From Clostridia bacterium (GTDB taxonomy: Bacteria; Bacillota; Clostridia; Christensenellales; CAG-138): DNA of 64,000 nt. Location: assembly GCA_030526425.1 (NCBI GenBank), contig JAUNCT010000003.1:45795-109794 (forward strand). Direction: 5' to 3'. Position 1 is the stretch's first letter; each line of letters starts with the position of its first letter. Position numbers and translations under genes: made by a program. Below the pieces are notes generated by a model, which had not been told where the DNA came from, did not search any database, and saw nothing but the letters and a program-made list of their open reading frames with translations. Positions 32,526-40,887 of this stretch are shown here, piece by piece.

Positions 32526-32975
32526 TTGAATGTGCGAATCGAGATCGGCGACGGTTACCCGGACGAGGTGGTGATCCGTTGCAGTGCGATCGGCGAAGAG
32601 GTACTGGCTTTGCAGAAGCTCATCCGCGAGGGTGTGAAGCATGCGCCGCAGCTGTGCCTCACCAAGGGCGACGCGGAGTATTATGTCGACCCGTCGAGCA
32701 TCCTGTTTTTCGAAACGGAAGGCAACACCGTGATGGCGCACACCGCGGACAACGCGTTCGAGGCGGGAATGAAGCTGTATGAGCTCGAATCGCTGCTCGG
32801 CGCGACGTTCCAACGCATCTCGAAATCCGCCGTCGTCAACACGAAGGCGATCTGGTCCATTGCGCGAGGGCTTTCCGGCGCAGGTGCGATCTCCTTCCGC
32901 GGGACGCACAAGCAGGTTTACGTATCGCGGGCGTATTATAAACAACTCAAAGAAAAATTGGAAGAAACGAGGTAA
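32526..32975 (+). CDS. LytTR-family DNA-binding regulator (TTG start)
   Basis: A 149-residue stand-alone LytTR protein without a receiver domain. The LytTR fold is recognisable from DPSSILFFETEGNTVMAHT, followed by FQRISKSAVVNTKAIWSI, which matches the conserved RxHRSxxVN region, and VYVSRAYYKQLKEKL at the end. The TTG at 32526 lies 9 nt after AAAGGAGG and gives MNVRIEIG, which suits this family. It precedes the LiaF-like gene by 6 nt. Such pairs are usually self-regulated membrane or cell envelope stress modules. Confidence 0.85.
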   Translation: MNVRIEIGDGYPDEVVIRCSAIGEEVLALQKLIREGVKHAPQLCLTKGDAEYYVDPSSILFFETEGNTVMAHTADNAFEAGMKLYELESLLGATFQRISKSAVVNTKAIWSIARGLSGAGAISFRGTHKQVYVSRAYYKQLKEKLEETR

Positions 32976-32981
32976 ACAAAA

Positions 32982-33704
32982 ATGAAAACATCCGAACGCA
33001 TCCTGTGGGGCATGTACTTTATCGGCGTCGCGGCGATCATCGTGCTGTCGAGCATGGGGCTCATCCATGCGGACTTCGTGTCGCTCATTCTGGCGCTGGT
33101 GGGCGCGGGCTTCCTGGTGATGAGCTTTGTGAGCCGCAGCTTCGGCGCGTTGTTCTTCGGACTCGGCATCGAGTGGATCGCCTTTCAGGACCGGCTGCAC
33201 CTACCGAACACGCCCGTTTGGGTCGTGCTGATTGCGGTGGTGATGCTGACCATCGGCTTCAACCTGCTGTTCCCGAAATTCCACAAGCCGCACAACCACT
33301 CCGCGGCGAACGCCGCTTACGCGAACCCCGCGGTCGCCGGGGAACACCAGACCGCGAGCTTTTGCGAGAACGACGGATATGTGGATTGCCGCAACCGCTT
33401 CGGCGCGCTGGCGAAATACGCATCGACGAACGATTTCAAGGGTGCTTACATCGACAACTCCTTCGGTGAGCTGAAGGTCTACTTCGACAACGCGGTGCTG
33501 AACGAGAATGCCGTTTCGGTCGACCTTTCGAACAGTTTCGGCGAGACGACCCTGTTCGTGCCGCGCGCATGGAACACGAAGACCGACATCTCCGTGTTTG
33601 CGGGCGATGTCAAGCACGTCGGAGAACCGGACCGCAACGGTGCGCACGAGGTGCTCATCCGCGGGAAAGTGAACTTCGGCAGCATCGTGATCAAATACGT
33701 CTGA
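32982..33704 (+). CDS. LiaF-like membrane protein
   Basis: A 240-residue protein with four hydrophobic N-terminal segments (residues about 8-95), then a soluble beta-rich half in which NSFGELKVYFDNA and NSFGETTLFVPRAW repeat a pattern seen in LiaF/VraT C-terminal domains (cell wall-active antibiotic response proteins). It probably acts as a membrane-bound partner of the LytTR regulator encoded 6 nt upstream. The gene ends at a plus-strand terminator. Confidence 0.75.
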   Translation: MKTSERILWGMYFIGVAAIIVLSSMGLIHADFVSLILALVGAGFLVMSFVSRSFGALFFGLGIEWIAFQDRLHLPNTPVWVVLIAVVMLTIGFNLLFPKFHKPHNHSAANAAYANPAVAGEHQTASFCENDGYVDCRNRFGALAKYASTNDFKGAYIDNSFGELKVYFDNAVLNENAVSVDLSNSFGETTLFVPRAWNTKTDISVFAGDVKHVGEPDRNGAHEVLIRGKVNFGSIVIKYV

Positions 33705-33763
33705 GACCGTTCCATCGCGTGGGGGTCTTCTCCCCCGTTTGCAAAACCGAGAAGCGACATTCG

Positions 33764-33790
33764 GGGCTTCCCTTCGGGGGAGTCCTTTTT
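33764..33790 (+). terminator. Terminator of the LytTR-LiaF-like operon
   Basis: An imperfect stem around a TTCGG loop (33765-33785) is followed by six T residues on the plus strand. Confidence 0.65.
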
Positions 33791-33810
33791 TATGCCCTTG
33801 CGCAAGATAC

Positions 33811-33839
33811 AAAAACACCGCCGGGTCACCCCGGCGGTG
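33811..33839 (-). terminator. Terminator of serC-serA
   Basis: Perfect 10-bp stem CACCGCCGGG/CCCGGCGGTG with loop TCAC, followed by TTTTTG on the minus strand, 16 nt past the serA stop. Confidence 0.88.
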
Positions 33840-33854
33840 CATCATGTCCGGATC

Positions 33855-34769
33855 TTACAGACCGAACTTTTCGGAAATGATGGAAACGAGCTCGCGGCCG
33901 ATGCGCGCCTGTGCTTCCTTGGTGTTCGCGCCGATGTGCGGCGTGCAGGAAACGCGCGGATGGCTGAACAGCGGGCTGCCGGTGGCGGGTTCCTTCGAGA
34001 AGACGTCGAGACCCGCGCCGTAGACCTTACCGCTTTCGAGCGCCTCGAGCAGAGCCTGCTCGTCGACGTTGGTGCCGCGGCTGGTGTTGATGATGATCAC
34101 GCCGTCCTTCATCTTGGCGATGGACTCGGCGTTGACGAAGGGCTGACCTTCGAGGCTCGGCACGTGCAGCGAGATGATGTCGCTGTTGGCGAGCAGCTCG
34201 TCGAGCTCGACGTACTTCATGGTTTCGCACTCGAGACCTTCGACCTTGAAGATATCATAAGCGAGGACCTTCATACCGAGCGCCTGGCAACGCTTGCCGA
34301 GCGCCTGACCGATGCGGCCGTAGCCGACGATACCGACGGTGCGACCGGTGAGCTCGATGCCGTTGTACGCCTTCTTCTCCCACTTGCCTTCGCGCATGGT
34401 GGCGCCGGCCGCGGAGATGTAGCGCGCGACGGAGAACATGTGCGCGAGCGCGAGCTCGGCAACGGCTTCGCTGGAGGCCTTCGGCGTGTTGGTGACCGTA
34501 AGACCCTTTTCCTTCGCGTAGGCAACGTCGATGTTGTCGACGCCGACGCCCGCGCGGATGATCAGCTTGAGGCGACCACCTTCGACCGCCGCGTCGATGT
34601 GGGGCGCGCGCACCTTGGTGGCACTGCGCACGACCAGAACATCGCACTCCTTCACGGCGTCTTTCAGCGCCTCGGGTTCATAAAAATCGGTTTTGACCTC
34701 GCAGCCCTTCGCTTCGAGTGCCGCGATGGCGGACTTGTCCATTCCGTCCGTTGCAAAAATGCGGATCAT
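33855..34769 (-). CDS. serA: D-3-phosphoglycerate dehydrogenase (short type)
   Basis: A 304-residue D-isomer 2-hydroxyacid dehydrogenase. GIVGYGRIGQALGKR is the NAD-binding turn; RAGVGVDN, the arginine and aspartate in TSRGTNVDE, and PHIGANT supply the catalytic Arg/Glu/His set. It lacks the regulatory ACT and ASB domains of long SerA forms, so serine feedback through an ACT domain is not expected. It lies 30 nt after serC, which makes the next step of serine synthesis and supports SerA over other hydroxyacid dehydrogenases. Confidence 0.9.
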   Translation of the reverse strand: MIRIFATDGMDKSAIAALEAKGCEVKTDFYEPEALKDAVKECDVLVVRSATKVRAPHIDAAVEGGRLKLIIRAGVGVDNIDVAYAKEKGLTVTNTPKASSEAVAELALAHMFSVARYISAAGATMREGKWEKKAYNGIELTGRTVGIVGYGRIGQALGKRCQALGMKVLAYDIFKVEGLECETMKYVELDELLANSDIISLHVPSLEGQPFVNAESIAKMKDGVIIINTSRGTNVDEQALLEALESGKVYGAGLDVFSKEPATGSPLFSHPRVSCTPHIGANTKEAQARIGRELVSIISEKFGL

Positions 34770-34799
34770 ACGCTTGTGCCTCCTTATCGTATTTGTTCT

Positions 34800-35888
34800 T
34801 TATTTGTGTTCCGCTTCGAACTTCTTGAGGAATTCGACGAGCGCTTCGACGCCGTCCTTCGGCATCGCGTTGTAGATGGAAGCGCGCAGACCGCCGACGC
34901 TCTTGTGACCCTTGAGGTTATCGAAGCCCGCTGCCTTGGTGGCGGCGACGACCTCGGCATCCATTTCCTTGGAGCCTGTCACGAACGGGACGTTCATGAG
35001 AGAACGGTATTCCTTCTCGACGGTGCCGTGGAACATTTCGCTGGAATCGAGGAAGTCGTACAGGACCTTCGCCTTGTCCTCGTTGCGGCGTGCCATCTCT
35101 TCGAGACCGCCGATGCTCTTGAGGTACTTGAAGACCTTGCCGCAGCAGTAGATTGCCCAGCAGTTCGGGGTGTTGTACATGGAACCCGCGCCCGCGTGCG
35201 TGTCGTAACGCATGTAGATGGGGGTCTTCGGATCGAGATCCTCGCGGATGAGGTCTTCGCGGATGATGACGATGGAAAGACCCGCGGGACCGACGTTCTT
35301 CTGGACGCCCGCCCAGATGAGACCGTAATCGGCAACGTTGCACGGACGGGACAGGAACATGGAGCTCTGGTCGGAAACGAGGACCTTGCCCTTGGTGTTC
35401 GGCAGGGTCTGCCAGGTCGTACCGTGGATGGTCTCGTTCTCGCAGATGTAGACATAATCCGCATCGTCGTCGATCGGCAGATCGGAGCAATCCGGGATGT
35501 AGCTGTAGTTCTTGTCTTCGCTGGAAGCGACGACGTTGACCTTGCCGAACTTCTTCGCTTCGGTCATGGCCTTCTTGGACCAGTTGCCGGTGACGATGTA
35601 ATCGGCGACGCCGTTCTTCATGAGGTTCATGGGAACCATCGCGAACTGCAGCGTACCGCCGCCCTGGATGAACAGCACCTTGTAGTTATCGGGAATGCCC
35701 ATCAGCTCGCGGAGATCTTTCTCCGTCTCGTCGATGATCTCCTGATAGACCTTCGAGCGGTGGCTCATTTCCATGACGCACATGCCGCTGCCCTTGTAGT
35801 TGAGCATTTCATCGCGGATCTCTTCGAGGACCGGTTCGGGCATCATTGCGGGGCCTGCGGAAAAATTGTACACTCTGCCGTATTTCAT
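34800..35888 (-). CDS. serC: Phosphoserine aminotransferase
   Basis: A 362-residue class V aminotransferase. YNFSAGPAMMPEPVLEE at the N-terminus and FIQGGGTLQFAMVPMN are SerC signatures. The PLP lysine sits in AGVQKNVGPAG. It converts 3-phosphohydroxypyruvate and glutamate to phosphoserine. It is the first gene of serC-serA, with a strong RBS (AAAGGAG) and its own promoter 65-95 nt upstream. Together with glyA at the window end it covers most of the serine-glycine route; no serB is visible here. Confidence 0.95.
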   Translation of the reverse strand: MKYGRVYNFSAGPAMMPEPVLEEIRDEMLNYKGSGMCVMEMSHRSKVYQEIIDETEKDLRELMGIPDNYKVLFIQGGGTLQFAMVPMNLMKNGVADYIVTGNWSKKAMTEAKKFGKVNVVASSEDKNYSYIPDCSDLPIDDDADYVYICENETIHGTTWQTLPNTKGKVLVSDQSSMFLSRPCNVADYGLIWAGVQKNVGPAGLSIVIIREDLIREDLDPKTPIYMRYDTHAGAGSMYNTPNCWAIYCCGKVFKYLKSIGGLEEMARRNEDKAKVLYDFLDSSEMFHGTVEKEYRSLMNVPFVTGSKEMDAEVVAATKAAGFDNLKGHKSVGGLRASIYNAMPKDGVEALVEFLKKFEAEHK

Positions 35889-35952
35889 GCTGTTCTCCTT
35901 TTTTATTATTGGAATTTTCTCGGGATACTCCGATATGTAATAGTCTGTGTTT

Positions 35953-35982
35953 ATTATACAACCCCATTTGGCGGGATTTCAA
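35953..35982 (-). promoter_or_regulatory. Promoter of serC-serA
   Basis: TTGAAA (35977-35982), 18-nt spacer and perfect TATAAT (35953-35958) on the minus strand. Confidence 0.75.
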
Positions 35983-36055
35983 CACCGCGCGGACCGAAAA
36001 CGAAAAATATTTTTGATAGTATATAAAATTTTGTCAATGCTTCCCGCAGAATACG

Positions 36056-36087
36056 AAAAGGAGCCGCCTCCCGGAGGAGACGGCTCC
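36056..36087 (-). terminator. Terminator of flavin reductase 1
   Basis: GGAGCCG/CGGCTCC with an inner CTCC/GGAG pairing is followed by TTTTCG on the minus strand, 28 nt after the stop. Confidence 0.75.
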
Positions 36088-36115
36088 CGTTCATTTGTTC
36101 GGAGAACCGGCGCGA

Positions 36116-38158
36116 TTATTTCGCGACGTTGATACCGGCGATCTGACCGAAGATGAAGATATCCGCGATCGCGTTGCCGCCGAGACGGTTACCGGCATGG
36201 ATACCGCCGGTGACTTCGCCCGCCGCGAAGAGACCTTCGATGACGGAACCGTCCGCACGGAGGACGTGGGTCTCGGGGTCGATCACGACGCCGCCCATGG
36301 TGTGGTGCAGGGAAGCCTTGCGGGGGCTGATGCAGATACCCATGTTGGGATCCGCTTCGACGGCCGCGAGGTCGATCGCACCGGCGAGGACTTCCTTACC
36401 GAAGTCTTCGTCGTTCTGGGCGAGAACGAAGCTGTTGTAACGCTCGATGACGTTGCGCAGAGCTTCCTCGGTGAAAGCGGGCGCGACGCCTGCAGCGGGG
36501 GTCTTGGAAGCCTCAGCCAGTTCGGCGAGGGTGCTGCCCCACCAGATGTGCTGACCGTCGAGCATGCCTGCGACACGCGCGTTGGTGCAATCGGTACCGG
36601 TGAGCATCTGCTCGGGCTTGGTGATGTCCCCGCGGCCCGCGTAGATGATGTAGAAGATGCCCTTATCGAGGGCGAGGGACGCCTTGGCGAGAACATCGCG
36701 CTCCGCATACTCGTTGACGAAGCGGTTCGCGTTGCCGTCGATCCAGATCTGCTCTGCGGCATCCGCCCAGATACCATCGGTCATGGTACCCTTGACGGGG
36801 GAGGAAGAAGGCATCATCTGGGAGATACCGAGACCGAAGGTATCGGCGCCGATGGCCTGCGCCATGACGATACCGTCGCCTTCGTTGGTGCCCAGGTTGG
36901 TGCTCAGAGTGTAAGCGGTGAGATCGTCGCCCCAGTACTGGTCGTATTCCTTGACCATCGCGGGGTTCGCGCAGTAACCGCCGGTCGCGAGGACGACGCC
37001 CTTCGCGGTGTTGATGGTGACATCGGTGCCATCGGCCTTGACAGCCTTCGCGCCGACGACCTTACCGGCTTCGTTGACCAGCAGCTCGGTGCCGCGGGTC
37101 TCGGTGTAGATCTCGATGCCGAGACCTTCCGCAACTTCCTTCAGCTTCGGGATACGGTCCGCACCGCTCATGAAGGAGTGGGTACGGGGCCACATGGCGC
37201 CGAGAACGGTGCCGAGACCCGGGTAACCGCCGTACTGCGCTTCTGCGCCGTAGGAAGCTTCGAGACCGATCTCGCCCATCCACTTGAACGCGTCAAGGGA
37301 CTTCTCGGCGAGAGTCTGCGCCATTTCGACCTTCGGTGCGATCCAGTTGCCGTCGAGCATCTGGCGGAGACCGCCGGTGTAAATGTGCCACATGTGGAGC
37401 GCGACGCTGTCGAACGCGGGCATGTCGACGCCGGCTTCTTTGCCTTCATTCGCCGCGAAGTGCGCGGTGATGTCGGCCTTCAGCTGCTCGAGCACGGGAG
37501 CCCATTCGGGGTAAACGTCGAACTTCAGCGCTTCGGAAGCGGGATCAAGGGCGAGGTAACCTTCGAGGGTCGCCTTCTGGCCCGCGGTCATCTTCATCGC
37601 AGCCTGCGCTTCGGGGTCGACCGCGTTGTACGCGGCGCCCGCGACCATGGTGTTACCGCCGAGGACGGAGCTCTTTTCGATCAGGATGACCTTGGAGCCG
37701 GCCTGCGCCGCACGGATAGCAGCGGAGAAGCCCGCACCGCCGCCGCCCATGACGAGGACGTCGGCATCCATCACGATCGGATCGCCCGCGGGAGCGGACC
37801 ACTTCTCGGCGGTCAGCGCGTCGCAAGCAACGCCCGCGTTCTTCACGGCGTCGGCGACGGCGTTCATCAGACCGTTCGAAGCGATGGTCGCGCCGGTCAC
37901 GGTGTCGACCTTGAGGGTCTGGTGTTCGATGATCTGCGCGGGGATGCGCTCTTTCGCAACACGGGTGATGTTTTCGGTTTCTTTGTACTGGACGAGTTCG
38001 ATGCCGGTGATCTTCGCGTCTTCGATGGTGACCGCGACTTTGATCTGACCCTGCATACCGTATCCGGTACCTTCTGCAGTAACGGCTTCCGCCGTTGCCA
38101 TGCCGGTGCAAGCGAGCACGAATGCCAGCGACAGCACCACTGCCAACAGTTTTTTCAT
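36116..38158 (-). CDS. Secreted FAD/FMN fumarate reductase-like flavoprotein 1
   Basis: A 680-residue exported protein: a signal peptide (MKKLLAVVLSLAFVLACTG, cleavage near ATAEA), an FMN-binding domain (residues about 30-115) with DTVTGATIAS, whose TGAT threonine is the usual covalent FMN site set by ApbE, then a flavocytochrome c/UrdA-type FAD domain (VLVMGGGGAGFSAA, and HHTMGGV near the end). Relatives reduce fumarate, urocanate, cinnamates or similar acids outside the cell. The ATG at 38156-38158 follows GGGAGG. A MerR-type regulator is transcribed divergently and the gene is followed by its own terminator. The acceptor cannot be read from sequence. Confidence 0.88.
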   Translation of the reverse strand: MKKLLAVVLSLAFVLACTGMATAEAVTAEGTGYGMQGQIKVAVTIEDAKITGIELVQYKETENITRVAKERIPAQIIEHQTLKVDTVTGATIASNGLMNAVADAVKNAGVACDALTAEKWSAPAGDPIVMDADVLVMGGGGAGFSAAIRAAQAGSKVILIEKSSVLGGNTMVAGAAYNAVDPEAQAAMKMTAGQKATLEGYLALDPASEALKFDVYPEWAPVLEQLKADITAHFAANEGKEAGVDMPAFDSVALHMWHIYTGGLRQMLDGNWIAPKVEMAQTLAEKSLDAFKWMGEIGLEASYGAEAQYGGYPGLGTVLGAMWPRTHSFMSGADRIPKLKEVAEGLGIEIYTETRGTELLVNEAGKVVGAKAVKADGTDVTINTAKGVVLATGGYCANPAMVKEYDQYWGDDLTAYTLSTNLGTNEGDGIVMAQAIGADTFGLGISQMMPSSSPVKGTMTDGIWADAAEQIWIDGNANRFVNEYAERDVLAKASLALDKGIFYIIYAGRGDITKPEQMLTGTDCTNARVAGMLDGQHIWWGSTLAELAEASKTPAAGVAPAFTEEALRNVIERYNSFVLAQNDEDFGKEVLAGAIDLAAVEADPNMGICISPRKASLHHTMGGVVIDPETHVLRADGSVIEGLFAAGEVTGGIHAGNRLGGNAIADIFIFGQIAGINVAK

Positions 38159-38214
38159 GGTTTTCTTCCTCCCTGAAATTTGCGGCACGCTTCCGGACGC
38201 ACCGCTTTAACTTA

Positions 38215-38245
38215 TTGATATCATTCAAGCTGTCTATAGTGTCAA
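38215..38245 (-). promoter_or_regulatory. Promoter of flavin reductase 1 with a 19-nt spacer
   Basis: TTGACA (38240-38245) and TATCAA (38215-38220) are 19 nt apart on the minus strand. A 19-20 nt spacer is typical of promoters activated by MerR proteins, and a MerR gene lies divergently. A 16-nt alternative with TGATAT also exists. Confidence 0.55.
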
Positions 38246-38366
38246 GTGTTTTTTCCGTGGATTTGAATCGATACCGAATTATTCAAGAGCACAAACGCAT
38301 GCTGTTCGTGCTTGTTTCAACCGTTGTTTTTCAAATTTCGGGTGTTTTTGCGTTATTGTCGTTGTA

Positions 38367-38390
38367 AACCCTAAAGTCAACTTGATGGTT
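38367..38390. promoter_or_regulatory. MerR-type operator dyad
   Basis: Arms AACCCTAAAGT (38367-38377) and ACTTGATGGTT (38380-38390) match as imperfect inverted repeats around CA. The form is that of MerR-family operators (ACCT-AAGT...ACTT-AGGT). It lies in the gap between the MerR gene and flavin reductase 1. Confidence 0.6.
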
Positions 38391-38420
38391 TTGCAATCGC
38401 TCCCGTTTTCGTGATAGAAT
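38391..38420 (+). promoter_or_regulatory. Promoter of the MerR-family gene
   Basis: TTGCAA (38391-38396), 18-nt spacer, TAGAAT (38415-38420), 26 nt before the start. The -35 abuts the MerR dyad. Confidence 0.55.
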
Positions 38421-38446
38421 ACGGCAATGGGAAAGGTGGGACGGAA

Positions 38447-39256
38447 ATGCATTTGACGATCGGCGACCTCGAACGGCTGACGGGAATCCCCAAGGCGACA
38501 CTGCGGTATTACGACAGCATCGGTCTTCTTTGTCCCGAGCGGCGCGAGGGCAGCAATTACAGAAGGTACACGCAGGAAGACCTGGTGCGCCTCGTTCAGG
38601 TGCGCCAGCTCAACGCCCTCGGGCTGCAGCTTTCGGAGCTGCCCGCCGAGGGAAAGGACACCGGTTGCGGCGACCTGAACGACAGCCTCGTTGCGCGGCA
38701 GCGCGCATTGGAGGAAGAGATCGACCGCGCGATCGACCAGCTGGGGCGGCTGCGCCTGCACATCAACTCCTTCGGGCAGGCACTGGAAGCGGAGCATACC
38801 ATCAAGCTCGCGCATACGAGCGGCAACTACCGCCTCTTCCCCACCGACCCGGGCGTTGCGGAGCACCCCGAGACCGCGGAGATCGTACGCAAGTGGATCT
38901 CCCTCGCACCGCATTGCTATTCTTGCGTACGCGTACGGAAAGAAAGCTTGTTGGCGGAGATGCCCGAAACCTGTCCCGCAACGCTCGGCATCGGTCTGAT
39001 GAAGCACGTGTTCGACGCGGGCGGTGAGACCTTCCGTGCGCCGATGCAGTACTCTCCCCTGGCGCGCTGCATCCAAGGGGTCATCGAAACGCCCTCGCCG
39101 GAACGGATCCCCGCGGAGGCGTTGCGACCCTTCGTCGATTTTCTGCGCGGGCACACGCTCATCCCGCTCGATGACATGTACGGGTGGATCGTTTACACCC
39201 CGGCAGAAGGAACGAACGAGCCCTTCCGCATCTCGATGCGCTGGGCCGTGAGCTGA
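38447..39256 (+). CDS. MerR-family transcriptional regulator
   Basis: A 269-residue regulator. The N-terminal winged helix is classic MerR: LTIGDLERLTGIPKATLRYYD followed by YRRYTQEDL. A coiled coil (residues about 75-115) joins it to a ligand-binding part that resembles effector domains of the BmrR/TipA class without a clear match. The ATG at 38447 follows AAAGGTGGG. It is divergent from flavin reductase 1, whose promoter has a MerR-like long spacer, so that gene is the probable target. Confidence 0.87.
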   Translation: MHLTIGDLERLTGIPKATLRYYDSIGLLCPERREGSNYRRYTQEDLVRLVQVRQLNALGLQLSELPAEGKDTGCGDLNDSLVARQRALEEEIDRAIDQLGRLRLHINSFGQALEAEHTIKLAHTSGNYRLFPTDPGVAEHPETAEIVRKWISLAPHCYSCVRVRKESLLAEMPETCPATLGIGLMKHVFDAGGETFRAPMQYSPLARCIQGVIETPSPERIPAEALRPFVDFLRGHTLIPLDDMYGWIVYTPAEGTNEPFRISMRWAVS

Positions 39257-39271
39257 CCCGTATTGACACAC

Positions 39272-39303
39272 AAAGCCCTCTCCGCATGCGGAGAGGGCTT
39301 TTG
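39272..39303. terminator. Bidirectional terminator
   Basis: A 14-bp stem AAAGCCCTCTCCGC/GCGGAGAGGGCTTT ends in T runs on one side and A runs on the other. It separates the converging MerR and flavoprotein-rubredoxin genes. Confidence 0.85.
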
Positions 39304-39315
39304 CTTTGCCGTTTT

Positions 39316-39945
39316 TCAGCGGACGACCTTTTCGAAGTCGCTCGCGGGGTGCTTGCAGAGCGGGCAGATGTAATCGTCCGGGAGTTCGTCGCCGACATAC
39401 TCGTAACCGCAGATCTTGCAGCGCCACACGGTCTTCCCCTCGGGCGTGGTGCCGACCTTCACGGCGTCGGGCTTCGGCTTGATGTTCTCGAAGTAGTAAA
39501 CGTAGGTGGCGGAGGGCGTTTCGCTCAACACCTCCATTTCGGCGATCTCGCCGATGAACATCGTATGGCTCCCGAGGTCGACCGAGCGGGTGACACGCAC
39601 GCTGAAATACGCATTCGTGCCCTCGGTCACATAGAGGATGCCGTTGTCGCCGCGCTTTGCGCCGGAATACCCCGCGAACTTATCGGTATCGCGTCCGGAA
39701 GCGAAGCCGAAGCGTTTGAACAAATCGAAGTTTGCCGCCTCGCTGATGACGGAAACGTTGAACGCATCCGTCTTCACGATCATGTCGTGGGTGTGGTTCG
39801 CCTTGTTGACGCAGATGCTGATTTGGTTCGGGGCGGATGCCGCCTGGATCGCCGTGTTGATGATGCAGCCGTTGTCCTTGTTGCCTTCCCTTGCGGTGAG
39901 GACGAACAGACCGTAGCTCAGTTTGAACATCGTCTTGTTATCCAT
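39316..39945 (-). CDS. Flavoprotein-rubredoxin fusion (high molecular weight rubredoxin)
   Basis: A 209-residue protein. Residues 1-150 form a flavin reductase-like FMN domain (KLSYGLFVLTA, FGFASGRDTDKF); the C-terminal 50 residues are a rubredoxin with both knuckles CKICGYEYVG and CPLCKHP. This is the layout of Hrb of acetogens, which passes electrons from NAD(P)H to a flavodiiron protein that removes oxygen or NO. The ATG at 39943-39945 follows AAGGAG. It has its own promoter and terminator; the partner flavodiiron gene is not in this window. Confidence 0.9.
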   Translation of the reverse strand: MDNKTMFKLSYGLFVLTAREGNKDNGCIINTAIQAASAPNQISICVNKANHTHDMIVKTDAFNVSVISEAANFDLFKRFGFASGRDTDKFAGYSGAKRGDNGILYVTEGTNAYFSVRVTRSVDLGSHTMFIGEIAEMEVLSETPSATYVYYFENIKPKPDAVKVGTTPEGKTVWRCKICGYEYVGDELPDDYICPLCKHPASDFEKVVR

Positions 39946-40026
39946 ATCGATATGCTCCTTTTCGTTCTTCGGTCGTTGTTGTACGCCCGTGCGGGCGGTG
40001 ACTTTTGGTGAAGTGTTTGCGATTTC

Positions 40027-40055
40027 ATTATAGCCCACACAAGGGTGCCCGTCAC
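40027..40055 (-). promoter_or_regulatory. Promoter of the flavoprotein-rubredoxin gene
   Basis: GTGACG (40050-40055), 17-nt spacer, perfect TATAAT (40027-40032) on the minus strand. The leader is about 75 nt and contains a short inverted repeat. Confidence 0.6.
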
Positions 40056-40105
40056 GCGGTGTTTTGCGCAAAATGTGACAAACCCGAAAAAAACGCCCGT
40101 TTTCG

Positions 40106-40134
40106 TTGACACTCCGCTGTGCGCGTGTTAGGCT
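40106..40134 (+). promoter_or_regulatory. Promoter of the ABC export operon
   Basis: TTGACA (40106-40111), 17-nt spacer, TAGGCT (40129-40134), about 50 nt before the ATPase start. Confidence 0.7.
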
Positions 40135-40162
40135 GTGACCATTAGGACCGTTTCGGTCACAG
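40133..40162 (+). promoter_or_regulatory. Likely TetR operator of the ABC export operon
   Basis: Perfect 8-nt arms CTGTGACC (40133-40140) and GGTCACAG (40155-40162), 14 nt apart, begin at the -10 and cover the start of transcription. The operon ends with a TetR gene that may bind here. Confidence 0.55.
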
Positions 40163-40185
40163 AGAAAACACAACGGAGGTCATCC

Positions 40186-40887
40186 ATGGGTTACATCCGG
40201 TTCGAGGATGTCCAAAAGGACTACAAAAGCGGCGATTCCGTCGTCCACGCCGCGGATCATGTCAACTTCGAAATCGAAAAGGGCGAGTTCTGCGTGGTGC
40301 TCGGTCCGAGCGGCGCGGGCAAAACGACGATATTGAACCTGCTCGGCGGGATGGACAACGCAACGGGCGGCAAGATCACCGTCGGCGGCAAGGAAGTCAC
40401 CGCGATGAACGGGCACGAGCTCACCGATTACCGCAGGCTTGACGTCGGCTTCGTGTTTCAGTTCTACAACCTGATGCCGAACCTGACGGCGCTCGAGAAC
40501 GTGGAGCTTGCGCAGCAGGTCTGCCCGAACGCGCTCGACCCGAAGGAAGTGCTCGAAAAGGTCGGGCTCGGGCACCGGCTCAACAACTTCCCCGCCCAGC
40601 TTTCCGGCGGCGAACAGCAGCGCGTCTCCATCGCACGCGCGCTGTGCAAAAATCCCGCCTTGCTGCTGTGCGACGAACCGACCGGTGCGCTCGACAGCAA
40701 AACCGGTGAGCAGGTGCTCGGTCTTCTGAAAGACCTTTGCCGGGACTACAACACGACGGTCGTCGTCATCACGCACAACGCGAGCATCGCACCGCTCGGC
40801 AACCGCGTCATCCGCATGAAGAACGGGTGCGCGGAAAGCGTCACCCTGAACGAGAACCCCGCAAAGGTGGAAGACATCACATGGTAA
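40186..40887 (+). CDS. ABC transporter ATPase (MacB/LolD type)
   Basis: A 233-residue ATPase with Walker [11 protein letters not shown]-loop [17 protein letters not shown], signature LSGGEQQR, Walker [13 protein letters not shown] and H-loop VITHN. The FYNLMPxLTAxENV pattern is typical of MacB/LolD/FtsE-type exporters. ACGGAGG lies 6-10 nt before the ATG at 40186. It overlaps the first permease by 7 nt. It energises export by the two large permeases encoded next. Confidence 0.93.
   Translation: MGYIRFEDVQKDYKSGDSVVHAADHVNFEIEKGEFCVVLGPSGAGKTTILNLLGGMDNATGGKITVGGKEVTAMNGHELTDYRRLDVGFVFQFYNLMPNLTALENVELAQQVCPNALDPKEVLEKVGLGHRLNNFPAQLSGGEQQRVSIARALCKNPALLLCDEPTGALDSKTGEQVLGLLKDLCRDYNTTVVVITHNASIAPLGNRVIRMKNGCAESVTLNENPAKVEDITW

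Noticed and set aside
36003..36040. AT-rich stretch after flavin reductase 1 as an extra promoter for serC
   Set aside because: TTGACA there has no good -10 at the right distance (TATACT only 8 nt away), and serC already has a near-consensus promoter nearer to its start.
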